This document shows positions 1 through 7,021 of a stretch of 13,162 nt of DNA, piece by piece; the stretch's first letter is position 1; each line of letters opens with the position of its first letter. Position numbers and translations under genes: made by a program. Source of the stretch: an uncultured Bacteroides sp. GTDB taxonomy: Bacteria > Bacteroidota > Bacteroidia > Bacteroidales > Bacteroidaceae. The stretch covers positions 1-13,162 of the forward strand of contig URWP01000051.1 in assembly GCA_900551645.1 (NCBI GenBank). Direction: 5' to 3'. Below the pieces are notes generated by a model that saw only the letters and a list, made by a program, of their open reading frames with translations, did no database searches and had not been told where the DNA came from.

Positions 1-429
1 AAAGCGGGGAGCCTGACGGGTAGCGGTGCGGAAATGCCAGTTTCCCAGTCCTCCGCGTCCTCCTTTCAATAGAATGACCTCTTGTCCGTGTTCGGTAATG
101 TCGCACACATATTCGCCGGTCTCGGCATTATAGGCCACCGTACCACACGGCACTTCAATAATTTTATCTGCACCGTCTTTTCCAAAGCTCTTGTTCTTCG
201 AGCCGTTTCCTCCGTGTTCGGCAAACACGTGCCGTTCATACTTCAGGTGCAGCAATGTCCAGTAATTGCGGTTCCCCCGCAAAATAACATGACCTCCTCT
301 ACCACCGTCGCCACCGTCAGGACCTCCATTGGGCATGTATTTCTCACGACGCATGTGTACCGAGCCTCGGCCTCCTTTACCGGAGCGGCAGTAGATCTTT
401 ACATAATCAACAAAATTCGATTCAGCCAT
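1..429 (-). CDS. obgE: GTPase Obg/CgtA, N-terminal part (cut by window edge)
   Basis: Obg is a ribosome-associated GTPase involved in late 50S assembly and stress control. The 143 codons here, starting with ATG at 427-429, are the N-terminal glycine-rich Obg fold. The protein opens MAESNFVDYVKIYCRSGKGG and continues with the family hallmarks RREKYMPNGGPDGGDGGRGG and then HVILRG. Later segments such as KDGADKIIEVPCGT and LLKGGRGGLGN also match the family. The GTPase domain with its P-loop would lie beyond position 1 and is not in the window. It is the third gene of an hpt-adk-obg series on the minus strand, 142 bases after adk. A weak terminator-like hairpin sits in that gap, so it may have partly separate expression. 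The identification is firm; only completeness is unknown. Confidence 0.96.
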   Translation of the reverse strand, partial: MAESNFVDYVKIYCRSGKGGRGSVHMRREKYMPNGGPDGGDGGRGGHVILRGNRNYWTLLHLKYERHVFAEHGGNGSKNKSFGKDGADKIIEVPCGTVAYNAETGEYVCDITEHGQEVILLKGGRGGLGNWHFRTATRQAPRF

Positions 430-516
430 AATATCAGTTCAATAATTACGTTCGTATCCCTACGAAACAAATAAACGGTCGGTTTTTATTTACGATAAAA
501 GATAAAGAAGAATAAA

Positions 517-546
517 GAACCTTTTATCCCAACAGACAGAAGGCTC
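517..546 (-). terminator. Possible weak intrinsic terminator between adk and obgE
   Basis: Read on the minus strand, GAGCCTT (546-540) can pair with AAGGTTC (523-517) as 7 pairs including one G-U. The loop is 16 bases, and a T-rich run follows. The hairpin is short and the loop large, so it may only attenuate read-through from adk into obgE. It lies 25 bases past the adk stop codon. Confidence 0.35.
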
Positions 547-571
547 TCCATTCTTCGTATATATGATTCAA

Positions 572-1141
572 TCAGAGTTTATCGATTGCAGTACAGATAT
601 CGGCAAAGATGCCTTCCATGGTACCCAGACCATTGATGTGGCAATACTTGCCATCATTCTTGTACCAGTCAATCAACGGAGCTGTCTGTGAATGGTAAAC
701 GACCAGACGTTTCTTGATGGTTTCTTCATTATCGTCAGCACGTCCACATTCCTGACCACGCTTGATAAGACGGGTCATCAGTTCATCTTCCGGAACTTCT
801 AAGTCAAGCATGATAGAAACTTCCTGTCCGCGTTCCTTCAACATCGCCTTCAATGCATCTGCCTGAGCGATAGTACGTGGAAAACCGTCAAAGATGACAC
901 CTTTGCTATCCTTAAAGCTATCGAATACACTAGCCAGAATGTCAATCATCAACTCATCCGGAATAAGCTGTCCGTTATCGATATAACCTTTTGCTGTCTT
1001 ACCCAGTTCTGTACCATTCTTTATTTCAGCACGCAGAACGTCGCCTGTAGAGATGTGGTTCAATCCGTATTTCTCTACGATACGGGCACTCTGAGTCCCT
1101 TTTCCAGAACCCGGTGCACCAAAAATTACAATATTCAACAT
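572..1141 (-). CDS. adk: Adenylate kinase
   Basis: This enzyme catalyses ATP + AMP = 2 ADP in the cytoplasm. The 189-residue protein has the P-loop GAPGSGKGT at residues 8-16, the AMP-site motif STGDVLR at 31-37, and DGFPRT at 85-90. The lid region around 128-146 reads RGQECGRADDNEETIKKRL. The lid is the short form, lacking the extra domain with four metal-binding cysteines seen in many Gram-positive enzymes; a single Cys132 is not a zinc site. Length fits short-lid bacterial adenylate kinases, which run about 185-195 residues. It follows hpt after 29 bases on the same strand and is very likely co-transcribed with it, linking purine salvage to adenylate balance. The ATG at 1141-1139 is the natural start because the P-loop follows at the usual distance. 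Confidence 0.98.
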   Translation of the reverse strand: MLNIVIFGAPGSGKGTQSARIVEKYGLNHISTGDVLRAEIKNGTELGKTAKGYIDNGQLIPDELMIDILASVFDSFKDSKGVIFDGFPRTIAQADALKAMLKERGQEVSIMLDLEVPEDELMTRLIKRGQECGRADDNEETIKKRLVVYHSQTAPLIDWYKNDGKYCHINGLGTMEGIFADICTAIDKL

Positions 1142-1151
1142 TTTTACCTTA

Positions 1152-1175
1152 ATTATTAATATAGTGATTATTAAT
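1152..1175. repeat. 9-bp direct repeat in the hpt-adk junction
   Basis: ATTATTAAT occurs at 1152-1160 and again at 1167-1175, with 6 bases between the copies. The second copy runs into the hpt stop codon. The short A/T-rich repeat lies in the stretch that would form the adk translation-initiation region. It may simply keep that region unstructured, since Bacteroidales starts prefer A/T-rich leaders. No other function is supported. Confidence 0.4.
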
Positions 1176-1707
1176 CTTCTACAATATAGATATCTCGGAA
1201 ATTACGTCCATAGCCGTCGTAATCGAGTCCGTAGCCTACAATGAAATCGTTTGGAATATTCATCGCCACATAATCAATCTTCAAATCCACTTGAAGTTTG
1301 TCAGGTTTCACCAGAAGTGTAGCGATACGGATTTCCTTTGGATTTTTTGCACGCAAGGTCTCAAGTAGCCGCTGCATAGTCAGACCGGTATCGACAATAT
1401 CCTCCACAATAACGACGGTACGTCCACTGATGTCATCGTTCAGTCCTACCAGTTCCTTCACCCGGCCGGTAGTAGAAGTTCCTTCATACGAGGCCAGCTT
1501 CACAAAAGAGATTTCACAAGGAATGTCCAACCGTTTCATCAGATCGGCGGTAAACATGAATGACCCATTCAGGACGCTCACGAACAAAGGATCGCTTCCG
1601 GAAAGGTCACGATTAATTTCATCGGCCACACGGGCTACCTCTGTCAGTATCTTCTCTTCCGGAATGAACGTGGTAAACCGTTTATCTTTAATCTGAATAG
1701 TATCCAT
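1171..1707 (-). CDS. hpt: Hypoxanthine phosphoribosyltransferase
   Basis: This enzyme converts hypoxanthine, and usually guanine, plus PRPP to IMP or GMP in purine salvage. The 178-residue protein carries the PRPP-binding signature VVIVEDIVDTGLT at residues 98-110, with the acidic pair E102-D103. The flexible catalytic loop is SYEGTSTTG at 73-81, and LNGSFMF at 46-52 matches the early PPi-binding loop. The C-terminal DFIVGYGLDYDGYGRNF region supplies base and Mg contacts in the family. Length is typical (about 175-185). A TAnnTTTG element lies 28 bases upstream of the start (1735-1742), so hpt is probably the first gene of the hpt-adk-obg unit. It is divergent from nnr. Confidence 0.97.
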   Translation of the reverse strand: MDTIQIKDKRFTTFIPEEKILTEVARVADEINRDLSGSDPLFVSVLNGSFMFTADLMKRLDIPCEISFVKLASYEGTSTTGRVKELVGLNDDISGRTVVIVEDIVDTGLTMQRLLETLRAKNPKEIRIATLLVKPDKLQVDLKIDYVAMNIPNDFIVGYGLDYDGYGRNFRDIYIVED

Positions 1708-1734
1708 AGATCTATGTTGTTAATAAAATTGGTG

Positions 1735-1742
1735 CAAATTTA
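1735..1742 (-). promoter_or_regulatory. Bacteroidales -7 element upstream of hpt
   Basis: On the minus strand the sequence reads TAAATTTG, a full match to the Bacteroides primary-sigma -7 consensus TAnnTTTG, ending 27 bases before the hpt ATG. I do not see a TTG/TTTG box at the usual 19-21 base spacing. A TTTG lies only 12 bases upstream. Confidence 0.6.
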
Positions 1743-1829
1743 CGAATAATCTGTCAAACCTCCACATGGTCATAACGGTTTTAAACATATTTTCTAAGGA
1801 AACATAAAGACAGTTCAATCCTTTTTTCG

Positions 1830-1837
1830 TACTTTTA
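1830..1837 (+). promoter_or_regulatory. Possible -7 element upstream of nnr
   Basis: TACTTTTA differs from TAnnTTTG only in the last base and lies 27 bases before the nnr ATG in the hpt-nnr divergent gap. With one mismatch and no clear -33 box it is a weak call, but there is no better candidate in the 157-base gap. Confidence 0.3.
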
Positions 1838-1864
1838 CCGTCAAATTAGCTAGTTGAGAGAACA

Positions 1865-3382
1865 ATGAAAATATTAAGCTGCAAACAACAACGGGAAGCT
1901 GATGCTTATACCATCAGCCATGAATCTATATTATCCATCAACCTGATGGAAAAAGCGGCAAGTCTGATAACAGATGCCATCTGCCGGCGTTGGGACAAGG
2001 CCCGCCGCATGATTGTCTTTGCCGGTTCCGGAAACAACGGAGGCGATGCCCTGGCCGTAGCCCGCATGCTGTTCCTGAAACATTATCCGGTAGAAGTAGT
2101 ATTCTTCAACGTGACCGGAAAAATTTCTGAAGAATGCCTCACCAATATTCGCCGACTGAAAGAATGCGGTTTCGCCAATTATACAGAAGTAAGCTCTCAG
2201 TTCGACCCTCCGAAACTGACTCGCAACGATGTCGTGATAGACGGTCTCTTCGGAGCCGGACTGAACAAGCCTCTGAGTGGAGGTTTTGCAGCTGTCGTAC
2301 AGTATATCAACGCATCGCAATCGACAGTAGTCTCCATTGATACCCCATCAGGACTAATGGGCGAAGACAATACCTACAATGTACGCCAGAACATTATTCA
2401 AGCCGACTTGACACTGACCATCCAACTTCCAAAACTGTCTTTCCTTTTCGCAGAAAACGAAGAATATGTAGGCAAATGGGAAGTACTGGATATCGGCATC
2501 AGTCAGGAATTCATGAAGAACGTCACAACTCCCTACTACATCACCGAAGAAGCGGAAGTAAGGAGTTTTATCCGGCCCTATAAGAAATTTACCCACAAGG
2601 GTATGCGTGGACACGGGCTTCTCATTGCCGGCTCATATGGCATGGGAGGGGCCGCAGTCATGGCAGCTCAAGCCTGCATGCGCTCCGGAATCGGACGGCT
2701 GACCGTGCACACACCTGTCTGCAATCATAATCTGCTGCAGACATTGGTACCACAAGCTACAGTAGAAGACGACCTGCATGAACGTTTCTTTGCCGAGCCG
2801 ACTGACCTGGACAACTATCAGGCCATAGCCATCGGCCCAGGACTGGGACAGGAGGAAATCACCGCTAAGACAACTATCGAGCAATTGGACAGCTGCTACG
2901 TGCCGACAGTACTGGATGCCGATGCTTTGAACAACCTCAGTGTATACCGTAACTTTCTGAACCGTATTCCGAAACAAGCTATTTTAACTCCACACATCAA
3001 AGAATTGGAACGCCTGGTGGGCCGGTGCAGCAACAGTTACGAGCGTCTGAACAAGGCCAAAGAGCTGTCTTCTTACCTGCAATGCTATATCGTACTGAAA
3101 GGAGCATGGACCACCATCATTACACCGGAAGGAAACTGCTATTTCAATCCGACAGGAAACCCAGGCATGGCCACCGGAGGAAGCGGAGATGTACTGACTG
3201 GTATTCTGTTGGCTCTACTGGCCCAAGGATATCCACAGGAAGCAGCCTGCCGTTTAGGGGTATATGTACACGGATTGGCAGGAGACATCGCCTGTGAACG
3301 TCAAGGCATGATGAGCATGAATGCCAGCGACATTATCGAAGCACTTCCAGAAGCCTGGAAACAACTAACCGAAACAAAATAA
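1865..3382 (+). CDS. nnr: Bifunctional NAD(P)H-hydrate epimerase / ADP-dependent NAD(P)HX dehydratase
   Basis: Nnr repairs hydrated NADH and NADPH: the N-terminal domain interconverts R- and S-NAD(P)HX, and the C-terminal domain dehydrates S-NAD(P)HX using ADP. The 505-residue protein shows both halves. The YjeF_N-type epimerase domain covers about 1-215, with GSGNNGGD at 54-61, DGLFGAGL at 126-133 and SIDTPSG at 157-163. The ribokinase-like dehydratase domain covers about 225-500. Its motifs are KGMRGHGLLIAGSYGMGGAA from 245, GPGLG at 324-328, LDADALN at 350-356, LTPHIKELERL at 374-384, and NPGMATGGSGDVLTG at 432-446, with Asp442 in the catalytic position. Length matches fused bacterial Nnr (about 490-520). 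A DUF4831-type gene follows after 10 bases, so the two are probably one transcript. Confidence 0.97.
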   Translation: MKILSCKQQREADAYTISHESILSINLMEKAASLITDAICRRWDKARRMIVFAGSGNNGGDALAVARMLFLKHYPVEVVFFNVTGKISEECLTNIRRLKECGFANYTEVSSQFDPPKLTRNDVVIDGLFGAGLNKPLSGGFAAVVQYINASQSTVVSIDTPSGLMGEDNTYNVRQNIIQADLTLTIQLPKLSFLFAENEEYVGKWEVLDIGISQEFMKNVTTPYYITEEAEVRSFIRPYKKFTHKGMRGHGLLIAGSYGMGGAAVMAAQACMRSGIGRLTVHTPVCNHNLLQTLVPQATVEDDLHERFFAEPTDLDNYQAIAIGPGLGQEEITAKTTIEQLDSCYVPTVLDADALNNLSVYRNFLNRIPKQAILTPHIKELERLVGRCSNSYERLNKAKELSSYLQCYIVLKGAWTTIITPEGNCYFNPTGNPGMATGGSGDVLTGILLALLAQGYPQEAACRLGVYVHGLAGDIACERQGMMSMNASDIIEALPEAWKQLTETK

Positions 3383-3392
3383 ACCTCCGACT

Positions 3393-4427
3393 ATGAAGAA
3401 AGGAATCATTGCGCTAAGTTTATTGGCAGCAACAGCAGCCACATATGCCCAAGACCCCTATACACCGGGGAAAGGAGAAGGTATCGCTTATTTTCTTCCG
3501 AAAACAGCATTGGAAGTACGTGTCATCGCCACGAAAGTAACATATCAGCCGGGAGAGTTCTGTCAATATGCCAACCGTTTCCTACGACTGAACAACGTAA
3601 CTGCCCAACCGGAAACATATTGGAAAATCAAACAGATAGAGGTGTGTTCTGTAGGAGTACCCGATTCAACAAAAGCCTATATCATGAAGTTGAAAGACAA
3701 GGACCTGGCCTCGAACATGGAACTGACAGACGACGGCATCATCAAGGCCATCAACACTTCAGCGACTGCCACTGAAGAGACAACCTACAAGCTGGAGAAG
3801 CCCCAACGTCATCCCAACGCCCGGAAATATCTGACAGAAGAAATCCTGATGGCCGGCTCCACCGCCAAGATGGCGGAACTGAACGCCAGGGAAATATTTA
3901 ACATACGCGAAAGTAAAAATCTGATTTTACGTGGACAAGCCGAAAACATGCCAAAAGACGGCGCTTCCCTACAGCTGGTCATCGACAATCTGAATCAGCA
4001 AGAACAAGCCATGACAGAAATGTTTACCGGTATCAATGACCGCGAAGATAAGGTATTCACCGTACGCTTGTCGCCAGAAGATGGCCTAAAGGACAGAATC
4101 GCATTCCGTTTTTCAGAAAAACTGGGTATTCTGACTCCAGACAACCTGGCCGGAGAACCTATTTATGTAAATCTGACTAGTAAGACTGCTTTAGGTACCC
4201 AAGAAGAGGGAAAAGGGAAACAACCGAAAGGAGTACTCTACAACATTCCAGGAAAAGCGAATGTAAGTGTCAGCTTTCAAGGAAAAACGGTTTTCGAAGA
4301 AGAACTGCCCGTTACCCAACTAGGTTACACAGAAGTCCTCACAGACGGCCTCTTCGACAAGAAAGTAAATACTCGCGTCATCTTCAATCCGAATACCGGT
4401 GCTATCGTCAAAATAGACAAAGACTGA
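3393..4427 (+). CDS. Exported DUF4831-family protein of unknown function
   Basis: The 344-residue protein begins with a Sec signal peptide (MKKGIIALSLLAATAATYAQ), with probable cleavage near residue 19 at ATYA-Q. There is no lipobox cysteine, so the mature protein should be soluble in the periplasm or bound to the outer membrane by other means. The rest is hydrophilic and lacks further membrane segments. I recognise the overall sequence (GEGIAYFLPKTALEV and PGEFCQYANRFL near the mature N-terminus) as the DUF4831 family, found mainly in Bacteroidales, from memory rather than a search. Mature cysteines at about 57 and 86 (EFCQYAN, EVCSVGV) could form a disulfide; this is inference. It starts 10 bases after nnr, implying co-expression with a cytoplasmic repair enzyme, but no shared pathway is evident. 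A hairpin at 4451 ends the unit. Confidence 0.8.
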   Translation: MKKGIIALSLLAATAATYAQDPYTPGKGEGIAYFLPKTALEVRVIATKVTYQPGEFCQYANRFLRLNNVTAQPETYWKIKQIEVCSVGVPDSTKAYIMKLKDKDLASNMELTDDGIIKAINTSATATEETTYKLEKPQRHPNARKYLTEEILMAGSTAKMAELNAREIFNIRESKNLILRGQAENMPKDGASLQLVIDNLNQQEQAMTEMFTGINDREDKVFTVRLSPEDGLKDRIAFRFSEKLGILTPDNLAGEPIYVNLTSKTALGTQEEGKGKQPKGVLYNIPGKANVSVSFQGKTVFEEELPVTQLGYTEVLTDGLFDKKVNTRVIFNPNTGAIVKIDKD

Positions 4428-4450
4428 CAAGATTCAAAATACAAAGAAGA

Positions 4451-4500
4451 CAGCCACACTACAATTCAGGTAATACCTGCTGTAGTATGGCTGCCTTTCT
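4451..4500. terminator. Bidirectional terminator between DUF4831 gene and MFS gene
   Basis: CAGCCACACTACA (4451-4463) pairs with TGTAGTATGGCTG (4481-4493) over 13 positions, with an inner AGGT/ACCT stem in the loop. The plus-strand transcript then runs into CCTTTCTTGT. The minus-strand transcript runs into TCTTCTTTGTATTTT. One position is C-A (mismatch) in the plus transcript but U-G (wobble) in the minus transcript, so the fold should be slightly stronger for the MFS mRNA. It lies between convergent genes ending at 4427 and 4534. Confidence 0.8.
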
Positions 4501-4533
4501 TGTATACAGCCAAGAGTCGATTATTTCATCTGT

Positions 4534-6108
4534 TTATTTCTTTATATTTGCTTCTTCCAACCCATAATGCTTCTTGGAATCTTCCTGACGAAGCATTAAG
4601 GAAATAAGGATAGCACAAGCACCAAACAGAGCAAAGATAGTCATTGGTACAGTATAATTATAGCCTATCACCACTCCAGCTTCATTATATTGAGTAGCAA
4701 AATCGTTGATTACCCATCCAATCAGCAAAGGTACCATAGCCAGACCGATATTCTGTATATAGAAAATAATGGCATAAGCCGAACCAAGCTGCTTCATCGG
4801 AATAATCTTTGGGACAGAAGGCCACATGGCACTCGGTACCAATGAAAAAGCAATTCCCAGTATTACCATAACCACAACCGCAAACCACCAATAGTTCATC
4901 ACCGGCAAGGCAAAAAGCACATGTACTACCGTCAGCATGACCGAACCGATAATCATCAGCGTAGCTCCCCGTCCTATACGATCGTACAAAGTCCCGAATA
5001 CAGGAGTAAGCAAGATAGTACCAAAAGGTAACAAAGCAGGAATAAGGCCTGCGAAAGATTCCGGAACATTATATTTGAAAATCATCAGTTTAGTAGCAAA
5101 CTTCAGGAAAGGGAAAACACCAGCATAGAACATGAGGCATAACAAAGTTATCAACCAAAAACCCTTACTACAAAAAATCAGCTTCAGATCCGACATCTTG
5201 AAACCTTCTTCTTCAGTAGACTCTCCGGCTTCCTGACGAGCTGCCCGTACAGAAGCATCTTCTTTTTTATCCATTACACAATATACCAGATAGCATAAAA
5301 AACCAATACATAAGGTAATAGCACCAAAAAGCACCGGATAGGACACCTCACCCATCATCTGAGCAACCGGCAGACTAACTCCTAACGCTACAGCCGTACC
5401 AATACGAGCCATAGCCACCTGTAATCCCATAGCTAACGCCAATTCTTTACCGGCAAACCACTTCACAATTACTTTCGATACCGTAATACCACTGATTTCA
5501 CAACCTACACCAAAAATGGCAAAACCTAATGAAGCTAACACGACTTGTACATTCATTCCCAGGAAAGTAGCATCGCCAAAATCATTGGCCAAAGCATACC
5601 ACTTGATAAGCGCCCCAGCAAACATAAGTCCAGAAGACATGATACCTGTAAAACGGATACCCATTTTATCCAGAATCAAACCACCGAAAAATAACATCAG
5701 CAAGAATACGTTGATATATCCATAAGAACCGGAAAAAAATCCGTATTCTGTACTTGACCATCCTTCACCCGATGCTACTGTAGCAATCGTCTTCTCTACC
5801 ACCTGCTGATTACCATCTGCCTTGTCTAAAAACTGAACCCGTAACCCCTTCTCCAAATTATCTACTGTCAACGAAGGCGAAGCTGCATCGGCAGCCAATA
5901 ACTCCATTTTAGCCAACAACGAATCAGTAGGCATGGATGTATCGTCGGTAAAATAGGCCACACTCCCTCGAGTAGTCAACAAATTCTCCAGAGGAGACAT
6001 AACATCCGTCAGGAAATAACCACACATCATTGTAAAGGAAACAATGATGAGTGCTGTCCAGCGAGCGGCTTTCGAGTCACTCAATCTTTTCTGAATCTGT
6101 TCTTTCAT
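4534..6108 (-). CDS. MFS permease with large periplasmic loop after TM1 (MFSD1-like)
   Basis: This is a 524-residue integral membrane protein of the major facilitator superfamily. TM1 lies at about 17-36. The TM2-3 loop carries motif A as GGLILDKMGIRFTG (142-155), and the second half repeats it as GTLYDRIGRG (372-381). About 12 hydrophobic segments can be traced, with a charged cytoplasmic linker at about 280-305 between the halves. The odd feature is a hydrophilic insert of about 65-70 residues (roughly 45-115, rich in D, S, T and A) between TM1 and TM2, which should face the periplasm. The segment GWSSTEYGFFSGSYGYINV into FFGGLILDKMGIR resembles the MFSD1 family of dipeptide carriers; I know this by pattern only, so the substrate is not assigned. 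It is a single-gene unit with a TATCTTTG promoter element at 6145-6152. Confidence 0.88.
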   Translation of the reverse strand: MKEQIQKRLSDSKAARWTALIIVSFTMMCGYFLTDVMSPLENLLTTRGSVAYFTDDTSMPTDSLLAKMELLAADAASPSLTVDNLEKGLRVQFLDKADGNQQVVEKTIATVASGEGWSSTEYGFFSGSYGYINVFLLMLFFGGLILDKMGIRFTGIMSSGLMFAGALIKWYALANDFGDATFLGMNVQVVLASLGFAIFGVGCEISGITVSKVIVKWFAGKELALAMGLQVAMARIGTAVALGVSLPVAQMMGEVSYPVLFGAITLCIGFLCYLVYCVMDKKEDASVRAARQEAGESTEEEGFKMSDLKLIFCSKGFWLITLLCLMFYAGVFPFLKFATKLMIFKYNVPESFAGLIPALLPFGTILLTPVFGTLYDRIGRGATLMIIGSVMLTVVHVLFALPVMNYWWFAVVVMVILGIAFSLVPSAMWPSVPKIIPMKQLGSAYAIIFYIQNIGLAMVPLLIGWVINDFATQYNEAGVVIGYNYTVPMTIFALFGACAILISLMLRQEDSKKHYGLEEANIKK

Positions 6109-6144
6109 TTTATACTAATTTAGATTAAATATTCAAAACAGCGT

Positions 6145-6152
6145 CAAAGATA
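6145..6152 (-). promoter_or_regulatory. Bacteroidales -7 element upstream of MFS gene
   Basis: The minus strand reads TATCTTTG, an exact TAnnTTTG match, ending 36 bases before the ATG of the MFS permease. The flanks are strongly A/T-rich. No convincing TTG box is seen at the usual spacing. Confidence 0.6.
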
Positions 6153-6196
6153 CGTTTTTTTATTGGCTTTTTATTTTCATAGCTCAAAATATATAC

Positions 6197-6204
6197 TAAT
6201 TTTG
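6197..6204 (+). promoter_or_regulatory. Bacteroidales -7 element upstream of DUF3332 gene
   Basis: TAATTTTG matches TAnnTTTG exactly and lies 57 bases before the lipoprotein ATG. It is back to back with the MFS promoter, so the 153-base gap contains two divergent starts. No clear -33 box is seen. Confidence 0.55.
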
Positions 6205-6261
6205 TGACAAAATGAAAAATCAGACAAGATTTAAATTAACTCAGACAAAAAACATCAGACT

Positions 6262-6813
6262 ATGAAAAAGACAAAATTAAAAATCGTTACTGCATTAGTA
6301 GGAGGAAGTCTGTTACTCTCCTCATGTATCGGATCATTCGGTCTTTGGTCAAACCTGAAAGATTGGAACCAAGGTATCGGGAATAAATTCGTCAATGAAG
6401 TGGTTTTCCTTGCATTTCATATCGTACCTGTATATGAAGTTGCCTATCTGGCAGACATTCTAGTATTGAACTCCATCGAATTCTGGTCAGGTTCTAACCC
6501 TGTAGCCGAACTGGGTTCTATACGAACTGTACAAGGTGAAAACGGCAACTATGCCATCCGTACCAACAAGGACGGTTATACCATTACCAAAGAAGGAGAA
6601 GAAGGGAAAGAATTAAATCTGGTATACAATGCTGAAAAACGGACTTGGAATGCTGAAGCAGAAGGCCAAAGCTTTGAATTGATTCGGATGAACGAAGACG
6701 GAACCATCAGCTATCAGCAACAAGACGGCTCCATGAAAACAATTGTTCCTAATGCTCAGGAAGTAGCTGCTGCATGGACACAAAATGGTGAATCTCCTTT
6801 CTTCCATCAATAA
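6262..6813 (+). CDS. DUF3332-family lipoprotein
   Basis: This 183-residue protein has a lipoprotein signal peptide: KK basic start, hydrophobic core at 8-19, then lipobox LLSSC with the lipidated cysteine at residue 22. The residues after the cysteine are IGSFG, with no acidic export signal of the Bacteroides surface-lipoprotein type, so a periplasm-facing location is more likely. The segment from SFGLWSNLKDWNQGIGNKF through VVFLAFHIVPVYEVAYLADILVLNSIEFW is characteristic of DUF3332 as I remember it and includes a hydrophobic stretch at about 47-75. The C-terminal half (from about 95) is polar and beta-like, with NGNYAIRTNKDGYTITKEG and a second similar strand pattern. The function of the family is unknown. 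It has its own -7 element and a strong terminator, so it is a monocistronic unit. Confidence 0.82.
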   Translation: MKKTKLKIVTALVGGSLLLSSCIGSFGLWSNLKDWNQGIGNKFVNEVVFLAFHIVPVYEVAYLADILVLNSIEFWSGSNPVAELGSIRTVQGENGNYAIRTNKDGYTITKEGEEGKELNLVYNAEKRTWNAEAEGQSFELIRMNEDGTISYQQQDGSMKTIVPNAQEVAAAWTQNGESPFFHQ

Positions 6814-6844
6814 AAGCAACTTACCCTAAAGAAATACATATCAG

Positions 6845-6883
6845 GAAACCGTTCCAACCCTAAACTTGGAACGGTTTCTTTTT
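6845..6883 (+). terminator. Strong intrinsic terminator after DUF3332 gene
   Basis: GAAACCGTTCCAA (6845-6857) and TTGGAACGGTTTC (6866-6878) form a perfect 13-bp stem with an 8-base loop. TTTTTC follows. It is 32 bases past the stop codon and isolates the lipoprotein gene from the GH16 gene downstream. Confidence 0.92.
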
Positions 6884-7021
6884 CAAAGAACAATACAACA
6901 TGACAGCCCAAACTATAAGTCTTAACATTAAATAAAAGAGACTGTCAAAAGAATAATGTTCATATCTGTTCATTCTATTGCCCAAACACCTTAAAATAAG
7001 AACCAATCCATCATACATACT

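Noticed and set aside
82..474. 130-codon plus-strand open frame
   Set aside because: It lies antisense to obgE, which has unmistakable Obg motifs on the minus strand. The plus-strand protein has no recognisable features.
700..760. Possible zinc-binding lid in adenylate kinase because of the Cys in RGQECGR
   Set aside because: Only one cysteine is present in the lid and the extended lid domain is missing, so this is the short-lid type.
1298..1696. 132-codon plus-strand open frame
   Set aside because: It is fully antisense to hpt and Ser/Arg/Thr-rich, as mirror frames often are; no motif or start context supports it.
6938..6950. GAGACTGTCAAAA resembling the terminal repeat of some IS elements
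   Set aside because: Only one such end is visible, with no inverted partner, target duplication or transposase fragment nearby; probably coincidence in the GH16 leader.
6963..6970. TATCTGTT as a possible -7 element for the GH16 gene
   Set aside because: It mismatches TAnnTTTG at two of the most conserved positions. I could not identify a convincing promoter in the 6884-7021 stretch.
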